From assembly GCF_963669205.1 (NCBI RefSeq), contig NZ_OY769915.1, forward strand, positions 4,376,001 to 4,440,000: DNA of 64,000 bases, in the 5' to 3' direction. This document shows, in pieces, positions 25,676 to 33,855 of this stretch. Made by a program: the position numbers and the translations under genes. Below the pieces are notes generated by a model that saw only the letters and a program-made list of their open reading frames with translations, was not told the origin of the DNA and ran no database searches. The DNA comes from an uncultured Roseibium sp. GTDB lineage: Bacteria; Pseudomonadota; Alphaproteobacteria; Rhizobiales; Stappiaceae. Numbering within the stretch: position 1 is the first letter of the stretch; the number at the start of each line of letters is the position of its first letter.

Positions 25676-25735
25676 GATGTTTCCGGTTATGCCGAAACAT
25701 CCCACTGTGTGCTGACCCGGCGGGAGACCCGCCGG
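25676..25735 (-). other. Two extra hairpins in the 3' region of the VPLPA-CTERM gene
   Basis: CCGGCGGG and CCCGCCGG (25717-25724 and 25728-25735, loop AGA) form a perfect stem 11 bp after the stop. GATGTTTC and GAAACATC (25676-25683 and 25694-25701) form another. With the terminator this makes three stacked hairpins, which may stabilise the message or be a processed 3' RNA. Confidence 0.5.
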
Positions 25736-25746
25736 CATTCTTCCTG

Positions 25747-26367
25747 TCAGGCCTTTTTCCGGCGACGTCCGACAAAGCCGGCAAAACCGATTGCCGAGCC
25801 GAGCAGCAGAACGGATGCCGGAAGCGGAACCACGTTCACCTTGTCGTAGTGCAGCGCCTTGATCTTGAAGTTGTCGTTCTTGTCCCAGGCGCCGATGCCG
25901 AACATCGTGCCCTGCCAGATGCTGTTGAACGTGTAGGTCGCAAACCCGGTTCCCGGGATGTTGACGTTCCGCGCAATCACGCCGAGCGGACCGCCGTCCA
26001 CGGTCGCAAACGAAAACTCGTCGTTACGGTCAACGTAGGAAAACGTCACCGCCTTAAGAATGACTTCATGATCGAAGGTAAACTTGACGATGTCGTTCTC
26101 GTTGCGTCCGTCGACCTGGTGGCTGTCGTTTCTGTGGCTGTAGACGCCGAGACCGGTACTGTATTGACCAGCGATGCCGCAGCCAAGGCAGATCGAGCCC
26201 GAGCCATTGAATGTTCCGCCGTCCACGGTGACATTGACCACACCATCGGTGTAGACATCCCCGTCGACATTCGTATCGGTCGGTCCGTTGAAGTAGACCG
26301 GAGCCGCTTGAGCGGCCGTTGCACTGACTGAAAAGACAATTGCAGCGGCCAAGGCAGCAAATTTCAT
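25747..26367 (-). CDS. VPLPA-CTERM sorting domain protein
   Basis: This 206-aa exported protein is not otherwise recognised. It begins with a signal peptide (MKFAALAAAIVFSVSATAAQA) and ends with VPLPASVLLLGSAIG, a short helix, then RRRKKA. This is the Val-Pro-Leu-Pro-Ala plus membrane helix plus basic tail arrangement of exosortase substrates in alphaproteobacteria. The body is rich in Gly, Asp and aromatic beta-strand residues. The exosortase would cut at the sorting motif and release or anchor the protein at the cell surface. No exosortase gene is in the window. GTG at 26379 is an alternative start adding four residues. Confidence 0.8.
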   Translation of the reverse strand: MKFAALAAAIVFSVSATAAQAAPVYFNGPTDTNVDGDVYTDGVVNVTVDGGTFNGSGSICLGCGIAGQYSTGLGVYSHRNDSHQVDGRNENDIVKFTFDHEVILKAVTFSYVDRNDEFSFATVDGGPLGVIARNVNIPGTGFATYTFNSIWQGTMFGIGAWDKNDNFKIKALHYDKVNVVPLPASVLLLGSAIGFAGFVGRRRKKA

Positions 26368-26739
26368 TACAACCCCCACTTACAAATGGTTTGAGTTAAC
26401 TTTGGTAACGCACACAGTGGGAAAATAGCCAATGGTCAGGGTTAAAGCAAGGTTAAATTTCTAATCAGGACACTGCGGATTTCAACATCGTATTCTGAAA
26501 AATTACTGATTTAATTCAGTTAGATATGAGAGTATTGAAGGATAGATTTTCATCTCTGATCAAATTATGAACCACACCGGCAAGACAATTGCCTCAAAAA
26601 ATTTGCAACCCGAATACAACCGGAATCTCGGAAACAGGAATTCAACCCAGACGATTAGTGTCCCGGATCGTCCGGAAACTCGCGATTGCAGGAATCTGAC
26701 GAACCGGTCAATCGGAACGATTGAAGCACTTGGAGAAAA

Positions 26740-26768
26740 TGGTGGGCCCGGAGGGACTCGAACCCACC
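26740..26768 (-). tRNA. tRNA-like 3' end fragment, probable attachment site (attL/attR)
   Basis: On the minus strand the sequence reads as a T-arm (GTGGG, loop TTCGAGT, CCCTC with one mismatch), then the 3' acceptor strand CGGGCCC, discriminator A and CCA. No matching 5' acceptor (GGGCCCG), D-arm or anticodon arm exists in the next 60 bp, so this is only the 3' end. Such remnants are left where a tyrosine integrase inserts an element into a tRNA or tmRNA gene. Because the 3' end points left, the inserted DNA lies to the right. Identity of the tRNA is not determined. Confidence 0.6.
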
Positions 26769-26819
26769 GCGCAGGAAACTATATTTTTCAATAATATAGA
26801 GCAGATAGAGTGACTGAAT

Positions 26820-26850
26820 CTACTCAAAAACTACTCAATTCTACTCAGTT
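26820..26850 (+). repeat. Three tandem CTACTCA direct repeats next to the tRNA fragment
   Basis: CTACTCA begins at 26820, 26831 and 26841, a spacing of 10-11 bp, about one helical turn. Helically phased short direct repeats just inside an attachment core resemble arm-type sites for a tyrosine integrase or sites for its excisionase. Confidence 0.5.
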
Positions 26851-27180
26851 TGAAGACGAGCCCGAAAGCTTGGGATATACGCATCGCGATCCAGAAGAGC
26901 GTTCGAACTCTTCTGCATTCGGCAAGACGGCTTAGAAGGTGTGATCAGACAGAAACTGGCTTCCAATCGAGTGCTGCCGTTCTCGCGTAAAAGTATCAAT
27001 GGCGATGACACAATGCTTTGTTTGCTTTCAACGCGACACCGATCAGGTAGGCCACTAATTTAGCAAGTGGAGGTGAACCGTTTACTGAAAACCCGTGTCC
27101 TATTGTTATAGTTACCGGTGATCGGGCAAACGTTCAACCGCGTACCCGGACTCTTGCGTGACTTCAGGCATTTCGGGTGA

Positions 27181-27849
27181 CTACCGCACGCTGCAACTGC
27201 CCGAGGCTGCATTGCTTTTAATCGTATACCGCCACTTGGTCTTTGGCCCATAAAACCCTAGACACGGACCATCACAATAGGCATCCCTCGCGTTAGAATT
27301 TGACGTGTAGCTTATAAATTTACAATTTTTACCATCATAGGAAAATTTGTAAGTTCGCTTGGTGGTTCGCCTTTCTGCTGGATCTTTTTCGTCTTCAGTA
27401 ATCTCCACCACTCCATTGCGATAAGTATACCTGGAGCAAATGTCTCTCTTGTAGCCTTCTTCAATCTCTAGCTTTGTACACACCGCGCTTCCCTTGCCAG
27501 ATATGCTCCCTGCCGTTCGAACGCTTTGACCGTTTGCGAAGACAACACCCGCCGGAACATCAGGCTCCGCAACAAACAGCCTGTCTCCGTTTTGGCGTAT
27601 CAAAACAGCTTGCCTGACCGTCCTGTTGCTTTTCTCGGTTAGAGAACCTTTGTTGGTTCCTGAATAGTAATCAGTTTGTTCCACCCTGGTATTAGCCGTG
27701 AAGAAGAGCGCTTTTCCCTCAAAGTCAAGGGCAGCAGGCGCCGTCCGTGTAGCCTGTGGACTTAAAGCTTCATCAGTGCTTGAAGATTGGCAACCCAAGA
27801 GCGCTGAGCTCAATGCTCCAACCAAACCTACAAAAAAATAGTTCGCCAT
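27181..27849 (-). CDS. Predicted lipoprotein of unknown function
   Basis: This 222-aa protein has a lipoprotein signal (MANYFFVGLVGALSSALLGC, lipobox LLGC with Cys at about residue 20) followed by a Ser/Thr-rich linker. The mature part is unrecognised, looks beta-rich, and has several cysteines, including CTKLEIEEGYKRDICSRY. AAGGAGA is placed 6 bp before ATG at 27849; an in-frame extension to 27873 is not needed. It is the first gene inside the proposed island and lies downstream of the first caspase gene on the same strand, so it may be part of the same exported system. Confidence 0.7.
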   Translation of the reverse strand: MANYFFVGLVGALSSALLGCQSSSTDEALSPQATRTAPAALDFEGKALFFTANTRVEQTDYYSGTNKGSLTEKSNRTVRQAVLIRQNGDRLFVAEPDVPAGVVFANGQSVRTAGSISGKGSAVCTKLEIEEGYKRDICSRYTYRNGVVEITEDEKDPAERRTTKRTYKFSYDGKNCKFISYTSNSNARDAYCDGPCLGFYGPKTKWRYTIKSNAASGSCSVR

Positions 27850-27877
27850 TTTTTCTCCTTCGGCAAGCGCCAAGAGC

Positions 27878-28583
27878 CTAACGACTCAAGACGCAGATTT
27901 GCATGTTGTTCATTCTCTCGATTGCGCGGCAGGCTTTCTGAACCTCAAACTGGCGGAAATTTCCCTCGGATCCTCGTTGCGTGAACGTAATGGTAGACGA
28001 TGTTCCGCCATCAATCGCCGTAGGCATTGTTTCGGGGACCGTCTTGCACCTTACAACTGAGCGTGGTCGGTGTTCCGTAGGCGTACTTGATTTGCGATCC
28101 GGAAAAGTGCTCCTGCCGGAAGCGCAAGATCGTGCATTTCTCGGTATCGACGTCGATACCAAGTGTATTTCTCCTGATATACTTGTCATCGACCCATTCG
28201 GAGAGGTGCGTCACGGTGATTACCCCGGACGACGATTTGCCGAATTCGACGGAATCAATAACGTTTTTTCCCGACTTGGTTTTACGAGACTTGCTGCCGA
28301 ATGTTTGTCCCTTGGAGATCATCACGCCTTCAGTTTCATGGTTGGAATGAAAAGATAGCGAATAAAAAACATCGTCGTTTGGGGCCACAAAGATCGCGGC
28401 AAGATAAAACCAGGCGGGATGTTCCCAAACACAGGACTGAGTTCCATCTTCATAGCCGCAGATCGGAACCGTCACATCGATCAGTATGGTCTTCCCGCGC
28501 AATTGTTCCGCGCTTGCCGTAGCCGCAAGAGCCATGCTTGTGAAAACCCAGATGGCAGACAACCTCAATAGCAGTGACATCAT
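27878..28583 (-). pseudogene. Exported hypothetical protein with a probable frameshift near its C-terminus
   Basis: The main frame begins with a signal peptide (MMSLLLRLSAIWVFTSMALA, cleavage near ASAEQ) and ends at 28011 after NNAYGD. Immediately there, the frame shifted by one base continues without a stop for about 45 codons (TAIDGGTSSTITF through to MQICVLSR, stop at 27878), and that extension looks like normal protein. Either the gene carries a one-base indel or the protein is simply shorter. A GTG at 28595 is an alternative start. Function is unknown; it sits between the first caspase gene and the lipoprotein gene and may be their partner. Confidence 0.55.
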
Positions 28584-28625
28584 CCAATCAGTCACCGTCA
28601 GGCATTTTTGCGCAGCACCCGATCG

Positions 28626-30050
28626 TCAATCGCAATACCTCTTTCCATTGAACATGAAACAGTTGCTGTTACTAGCGGGCTTTTGAGTGCTGGCCTGAGA
28701 TTTGGCGTAGCAGGTTCCTTTCGACGACAGGAGTTGTCCGGCCGGGCAAGTCTTCAGCACACATTCGTCGTTCTTGAGTTCAAAGCGCGCGGAACAAGTA
28801 AGCGGGCAGACACGCCCATCGTATCCACGCAGCTTCTGCAAAACATCAGCATTTGGCCCGAGCGCCGCGAACTGCGCATTCGCTTTTTCTCTCAGTGTAC
28901 TGAGTGCTCTGGTACTTTTTGGACCCCATACACCGTCTGGTGTCCCAGCGTCGCAACCAAGGCGATTGAGTTCTTCCTGAACTGCACGGGTCAACTCCTT
29001 GGGATCAGATGGAACAGGCTGAATTGACGTTTCCGCACCAGTCCCATTCACAACATTGGAAGGTGACAAACTCGCTTGCAGTTGCGGTTTATTTTCAAGG
29101 GATTCTAGTCGCGTCCTAGCAATCGGTGCGAACAGACCTTCCGGAAACTTATCTATATAGGCGCGCAGTTCTTCGGTGGTTGGATTTTCGCGAATAGCGG
29201 TCCAATATGCCGTATCCATGTTCGAAGAACTGCTCGAATTGCCTGAAGCATCAGTCTCCAGCCCACTGTCGGAATAGAAGTAAAAATCACCCGTGATTGA
29301 GCTTACTTCCCACGGCACCTGTTTGTCGTTGGTCGACCGCAAAACGTCGCGACGCGCCTGCTTGAACACCGACTCAATTGGCTGGCCGACACCAGATGCG
29401 ATTGCTGTTGTAAGAGCCTCGGTGTAAGGCGAATTGGTAGATGCACCATCCAGGGCAACCTGACCGGGAGATGTAGCGTATGCGATCAGGGTGCCCATCG
29501 GGGCATCGACTGGAGCGAGCCCCCGGGTCGCCGAACGGAAGGCGCCCTTGAACGGATTGTTCCTGCAAGCGTCCAGAACAACAATGTTTACCGGGCTGTT
29601 GGATGAATTCATAACTCGAAGAAAGTCGTTGACGTTTATGCCTTCCAGGTCGACCTCGTCCTCATCTGAAAGCAGGGCGTTGACGGGAATGAGATAATTC
29701 TCACCTCGGACCTGCACACCATGTCCGGCGTAGTAAATGAGGCTCGCCTCAACCGGCTGCTCACGGAGCGTGCGTCCAAACTCTAGCAATTCTTTCTTCA
29801 TCTCGCGGTAGTCGGCATCAATCACCTGGCGCACATCGAAGCCGGCGGCACCAAGCGTCTCTGCCATCAACCGGGCATCGTTTTCTGGGTTCCCCAGAGA
29901 CTGAATATTTTCATAATTCGAATTACCGATTACAAGCGCAACCCGCTTGCTCGCGAACGCCTCTTCTGTCGCTGCCAGCAAAATCGTGAGCAAGAAAACC
30001 GGGGCGAAAAAACAAACAAACAAAATTCGGACTGCCAAACCTTGCCTCAC
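28626..30050 (-). CDS. Exported caspase-family protein with Cys-rich tail
   Basis: This 474-aa protein has an N-terminal signal peptide or anchor (hydrophobic residues 9-27) and a peptidase C14 caspase domain (about 36-275). The catalytic dyad is His110 in YYAGHGVQ and Cys162 in VLDACRNNPF. The linker AYWTAIRENPTTEELRAYID continues into a short helical motif around KFPEGLFAPIARTRL, seen in variants in all neighbouring caspases. Then follow a peptidoglycan-binding-like helix set (LNRLGCDAGTPDGVWGPKS, about 368-386) and a Cys-rich tail (VCPLTC to NCFMFNGKRYCD). GTG at 30050 is the likely start, though a TTG at 30038 behind GAGGCAAGG is possible. It differs most from the other type-A caspases here. 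It may cleave after Arg or Lys like other bacterial orthocaspases. Confidence 0.88.
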   Translation of the reverse strand: MRQGLAVRILFVCFFAPVFLLTILLAATEEAFASKRVALVIGNSNYENIQSLGNPENDARLMAETLGAAGFDVRQVIDADYREMKKELLEFGRTLREQPVEASLIYYAGHGVQVRGENYLIPVNALLSDEDEVDLEGINVNDFLRVMNSSNSPVNIVVLDACRNNPFKGAFRSATRGLAPVDAPMGTLIAYATSPGQVALDGASTNSPYTEALTTAIASGVGQPIESVFKQARRDVLRSTNDKQVPWEVSSITGDFYFYSDSGLETDASGNSSSSSNMDTAYWTAIRENPTTEELRAYIDKFPEGLFAPIARTRLESLENKPQLQASLSPSNVVNGTGAETSIQPVPSDPKELTRAVQEELNRLGCDAGTPDGVWGPKSTRALSTLREKANAQFAALGPNADVLQKLRGYDGRVCPLTCSARFELKNDECVLKTCPAGQLLSSKGTCYAKSQASTQKPASNSNCFMFNGKRYCD

Positions 30051-30060
30051 CTTTAAGCTT

Positions 30061-30114
30061 CTGTTTCTTTTACCAAACGCCTGTTTCTACCAAACATTGA
30101 CTACCAAAACATTG
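30061..30114. repeat. Short imperfect tandem repeats upstream of the first caspase gene
   Basis: CTGTTTCT recurs at 30061 and 30081, and ACCAAA-CATTG-type words recur at 30089-30100 and 30103-30114. They lie directly before the gene at 28626-30050 and could be regulator half-sites or replication slippage products. Confidence 0.35.
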
Positions 30115-30319
30115 CGAAAAGGAGGGTGGCGTGTCTACCCTTTTTAGGTTGAATTGCGTGGAAGAATCCTGCGCGAGTTTTATCGGATTACTGACAGACA
30201 CAAACCGAAGTGAAGCAACTCGGGATATGCTTGGCGGAGTAATTTTTTGAACTGTGACCTGAGACCCTGAATCTCCTCCAGTTTTGTGTAGAGTCCGTTT
30301 CAAGCAGGAGACGGACGGA

Positions 30320-30586
30320 ATGAAGCGTTCACGGTTCACAGAAGAACAGATCATCGGCATCTTGCGGGAGCAGGAGAGCGGCCAGAAGACGGCCGATGTT
30401 TGCAGGCGACACGGGATCTCGGAAGCCACCTTTTACAAATACAAGGCCAAGTTCGGCGGCATGGATGTATCCGATGCCCGCAAGCTGAAGGCGCTTGCAG
30501 ACGAGAACGCGAAGCTCAAGAAGCTGTTGGCCGAGGCCATGCTCGACAACGCCATGCTGAAGGACGTTGTTTCAAAAAAATGGTAA
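30320..30586 (+). CDS. IS3-family transposase OrfA
   Basis: This 88-aa helix-turn-helix protein starts MKRSRFTEEQIIGILREQES and has a leucine-zipper-like helix (LKALADENAKLKKLLAEAML) as in IS407-type OrfA. It binds the element's ends. The frame ends just after a run of seven A residues (30574-30580), where a -1 ribosomal shift would create the OrfAB transposase. Confidence 0.92.
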   Translation: MKRSRFTEEQIIGILREQESGQKTADVCRRHGISEATFYKYKAKFGGMDVSDARKLKALADENAKLKKLLAEAMLDNAMLKDVVSKKW

Positions 30587-31419
30587 CGCCCGGTGCAAAA
30601 CGGGAAGCTGCGGCTCACCTGTGCTCCGGGCACGGCGTGAGCCAGCGTCGGGCGTGTGTTGTCTTGGCAATTGACCGGTCGAGCGTTCGATACCGGAGCA
30701 CCAGGCCAGACGACGGGGATCTGCGTGAGGCGATGAGACGCGTTGCCAGCGAACGCCGGCGTTTCGGCTACAGGCGCATCCATGTCATGCTGGAACGGCA
30801 AGGGATCCTAATGAACCAGAAGAAGCTGAGACGTCTCTATCGCGAGGAAAAGCTTCAGGTCCGCAAACGTGGTGGCCGGAAGCGAGCTCTGGGCACCAGA
30901 CGGCCGATGGTGTTGCCAGGCAAAACAAACGAGCGATGGAGCCTGGACTTCGTGTCGGACGCCTTTACGGACGGACGCCGCTTTCGGGTTCTGACGGTGG
31001 TCGACGATTACAGCCGCGAGTGCCTGGCGTTGGTGGCCGACACTTCATTGTCCGGTTTGCGGGTCACCCGTGAACTCGATGCGATCATCCGTCTGCGTGG
31101 CAAACCGGTCACCGTGGTCTCTGACAACGGAACCGAGCTGACCAGCATGGCCGTTCTCAAATGGTGTCAGGGGACAGGTGTCGATTGGCATTACATCCAG
31201 CCCGGCAAGCCAATGCAGAACGGTTTCGTTGAGAGCTTCAACGGCAGCTTCAGGGATGAGTGCCTCAATGAGACGCTGTTTTCGTCGCTCGCCGAAGCCA
31301 GATCCCAAATCACCGCATGGAAGGAAGACTACAACCGAAACAGACCCCACTCATCCCTGGGCAATCTCACGCCCTACGAATTCGCATTGAAAATGACATT
31401 GCAAAAGCAGGCCGCATGA
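30580..31419 (+). CDS. IS3-family transposase OrfB (DDE integrase domain)
   Basis: About 279 aa in the -1 frame relative to OrfA, expressed by slippage at A-AAA-AAA. It contains an HTH_21-type region (FGYRRIHVMLERQGI) and an rve integrase core. The catalytic triad is visible as D in WSLDFVSDAF, D in VVSDNGTELT and E in NGFVESFNGSFRDECLNE. The in-frame open sequence extends back to 30400, but translation should begin through the frameshift or at ATG 30580. Confidence 0.9.
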   Translation: MVTPGAKREAAAHLCSGHGVSQRRACVVLAIDRSSVRYRSTRPDDGDLREAMRRVASERRRFGYRRIHVMLERQGILMNQKKLRRLYREEKLQVRKRGGRKRALGTRRPMVLPGKTNERWSLDFVSDAFTDGRRFRVLTVVDDYSRECLALVADTSLSGLRVTRELDAIIRLRGKPVTVVSDNGTELTSMAVLKWCQGTGVDWHYIQPGKPMQNGFVESFNGSFRDECLNETLFSSLAEARSQITAWKEDYNRNRPHSSLGNLTPYEFALKMTLQKQAA

Positions 31420-31482
31420 GGCCAAAAATTAACCGAAGGACTCCGCGCTAACGTGGAAGAAACTTGGGTCTCAGGTCAACTG

Positions 31483-31815
31483 ATTTGAGCTTTCTTCCCC
31501 TACGATACGTCAATGCTACCCGCTCCCGAAGCTGGATCAGGTGCGTTAATCTCTCGGCTGAACCGAGGATGCAACAAGCAACTCTTGGACGACTGGCATC
31601 TCGTTCAGATGCTGCAAGAACATAAAGAATGAAGGTGCAAAGCAGAATGAAGGAGCGCTTACCAGCAGCACAACGGCAGACTCTTGATCTCATCCCCCAG
31701 CAAGTGTTGAGGCATCTATGTTGACCTGTAAACTGGTTTCGAGTTCGGTTTACAAATTGAGTTACTGCGAGTCTGAAGCAAATCCCGCGCACGTGACCAT
31801 GCACTGCGTCTTGCT
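31483..31815. other. Intergenic region right of the IS element
   Basis: About 330 bp between the IS target duplication and the 3' end of the TPR-like gene. Short frames on the minus strand lack a start context or recognisable product. Nothing else is seen. Confidence 0.4.
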
Positions 31816-33837
31816 CTAGCCTTCCAAGACACTAAGCATATGACTTATGGCGTAAATTCTGTATGATCCACCAACATGTTGCGTTAGCGGAAACAAAACT
31901 CTAAGCCCATCAACCTCTTCACTGGAAGCCAGCTTACCGAGCGCGATGTTGAGCAAACTTGCACCTTGTTCCTCATTGGCCGCAATGAATTTCTTGATGT
32001 GGCCAAACGCCTCGTCCCACTCTCCGGCGTCAAGTTTTTTTTCTACCAGTCTCTGATAGTAACGATTTGCCCCGTGGTACAAATAAGTCTTCACTTCTTG
32101 CTCCGAAACACCAAACAGATTGTCAGCAAATTTTATTGCAGGATCCAGACCTTCTTCTTCTGCTATTCTCTCCACTATTTCTCGGTAAACCCAACTGCGA
32201 TAGGTTTCATCTTCGATCATAGCTGCGATTTTCTTGGCTTTCTCCAGCTTCCCTATATCGGCATAAACCTGACCGATTTTGTACAGATCCCATTTGGAGA
32301 GTTTGGTCAGCTCAAAGTATCTTTCTGCCAATAGATATTTTCCCGACCCAATGATTTTCACTATCGCGTCTACGTGTATTCTTCCGCGGACACTTCCAAT
32401 CTGCAGGGCTTTTTCTGCAATACTGTCACTTAATTCTGCATCAATATGCTCTGCTGTGACACTTAGATAAGCGAATACTTTCGCTCTCTCCGCCTCATGG
32501 GGTATGTATCCAGCCAGCTCAATGGCTTCGTTAATGTATCCTATATCCGCGAAATTTTCGGCCAAATCTCCAAGTGACCGGGCACGATCACTGCTCTCGA
32601 TGCCAGTGTCGGTAATGTACGATATGCGTTTGATATGTGGCACCGAGTAGCTTTGCAGCCTGACAAAATCAGAAATCATTCCCTGGTTAATGAAACTATT
32701 TGAAATGCTATCAATTTTTTTAGCTCGTTGTTTGTGAGCGGAGTTAATGGAATTGCCCGGCAAGTTTGACGCAAGGTCGACAGCTTGCGTCTCGAGACGC
32801 TTCGATTGAGCAGTCAGTCCCAAGTTTAGCGCCGTGCGCATCATAGACTCAAGTTGATAAATGCGCTCTTCGTCATCACTCGAATAGTCCAATTTTGACC
32901 GAATACCCGGGACAAATTCCATGGCCTTTGCAACCGCAAACATCGCCGGTCTGTTTGCCTCGTAGCCAGTCAAGGTAGAGGCGATCCCCTGTAGAGCTGA
33001 AGTCCTGTTGTCCGCGGCATTGTTGTACTCGTCCGCGTCAAGGCTTGTTGCAATCCCAATGACTCGTTCAAACAAACGCAAACCATTTTCAATGTCGCCG
33101 ATTTGGAACAAGACGCCAGACAAGCTAGCGAGCGGAAAGTGGCGATAGTCCTTGTCACTTAATGTCTTGAATGCTGCTTCAGCTTCGTAAAGCAGGCACG
33201 ATCGTATTGGCCGTTGCCAGCAATCAGCCGACGCTTGAGGATAGATTGGCTCGATGGGCTCAACGGAAGGACTTTTAACGCCCTCCAGCCAGGTAAAATC
33301 CGGAACCGATTCCTCCACCAGGCTTCTAAAGATATAAGCCTCACCTACGCCCTGCAGCGTAATCTGATGCCAGTCCCCGTTTGTACTATTCACTTGGATT
33401 GGGGTACCGGCGTCGACTGTCTTCAATATGCGCGCGTTGCGGGAAGGCCCAGCCCGCACATTGGATCTCTTCATCGTCCGAGACATCACGCGTGCCGCGA
33501 ATTCTTGGATGGTAGGTCGTTCAACAAGCTCGGTTGGTTTCGGCTCGACGACCGGTGTCAACTCAGGGAGCCTGACATTGTCGCTGATCGCACTCTCTGG
33601 AGTTCGCGTTAGTGAACGTCCTGTCAATTCGCGAAAACGGATATCTGCCAATTCCGTGAATGGGTGGCTTGGGTACCGTTTTACAAAACCTTCGAAGAGA
33701 GACGGATTCTTGGAATCGGATATGCTTTCCCAAAAAACGATGGCGGGATCGCTTGTCTGCGAGAGCACGCTCGTGGGAATTGCTGTGACCAGAAAAACGA
33801 GCGCAGAAACTTTCAGAAGCTTTTGTGTTTTTGCCAT
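31816..33837 (-). CDS. Exported SH3-domain and TPR-like helical repeat protein
   Basis: This 673-aa protein begins with a signal peptide (cleavage near VLSQT, about residue 26). Residues about 35-70 carry FWESISDSKNPSLFEGFVKR and YPSHPFTELADIRFREL, the same helical module found after the caspase domains nearby. A bacterial SH3 domain follows (about 120-175, RSNVRAGPSRNARILKTVD). The rest (about 215-670) is all-alpha with TPR-like repeats, for example around EKAKKIAAMIEDETY. No catalytic motif is seen. It starts 18 bp after the DUF4189-tailed caspase gene, so the two form an operon. A scaffold or adaptor for the caspases is the best guess. Confidence 0.8.
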   Translation of the reverse strand: MAKTQKLLKVSALVFLVTAIPTSVLSQTSDPAIVFWESISDSKNPSLFEGFVKRYPSHPFTELADIRFRELTGRSLTRTPESAISDNVRLPELTPVVEPKPTELVERPTIQEFAARVMSRTMKRSNVRAGPSRNARILKTVDAGTPIQVNSTNGDWHQITLQGVGEAYIFRSLVEESVPDFTWLEGVKSPSVEPIEPIYPQASADCWQRPIRSCLLYEAEAAFKTLSDKDYRHFPLASLSGVLFQIGDIENGLRLFERVIGIATSLDADEYNNAADNRTSALQGIASTLTGYEANRPAMFAVAKAMEFVPGIRSKLDYSSDDEERIYQLESMMRTALNLGLTAQSKRLETQAVDLASNLPGNSINSAHKQRAKKIDSISNSFINQGMISDFVRLQSYSVPHIKRISYITDTGIESSDRARSLGDLAENFADIGYINEAIELAGYIPHEAERAKVFAYLSVTAEHIDAELSDSIAEKALQIGSVRGRIHVDAIVKIIGSGKYLLAERYFELTKLSKWDLYKIGQVYADIGKLEKAKKIAAMIEDETYRSWVYREIVERIAEEEGLDPAIKFADNLFGVSEQEVKTYLYHGANRYYQRLVEKKLDAGEWDEAFGHIKKFIAANEEQGASLLNIALGKLASSEEVDGLRVLFPLTQHVGGSYRIYAISHMLSVLEG

Positions 33838-33855
33838 TGAATTTGAAACTCATTC

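Larger units (their letters stand above)
26368..27180. other. Gene-free junction between core chromosome and island
   Basis: About 800 bp with no credible gene. It contains the tRNA-like 3' fragment (26740-26768), the tandem CTACTCA repeats (26820-26850) and an inverted repeat AGAAGAG/CTCTTCT at 26893-26914. Composition changes from GC-rich to AT-richer across it. Confidence 0.6.
30255..31478 (+). mobile_element. Complete IS3-family insertion sequence with 4-bp target duplication
   Basis: The 1224-bp element is bounded by inverted repeats TGACCTGAGACCC (30255-30267) and GGGTCTCAGGTCA (31466-31478). The flanking ACTG at 30251-30254 and 31479-31482 is the target duplication. It carries overlapping orfA and orfB joined by an A7 slippery site. 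All parts are intact, so the insertion appears recent and possibly active. It has separated the promoter-proximal DNA of the caspase gene at 30050 from the genes to the right. Confidence 0.93.

Noticed and set aside
26567..26794. 75-codon plus-strand frame covering the tRNA-like fragment
   Set aside because: The final codons translate the reverse of a tRNA T-arm (PGGTRTH), a well-known false-ORF signature.
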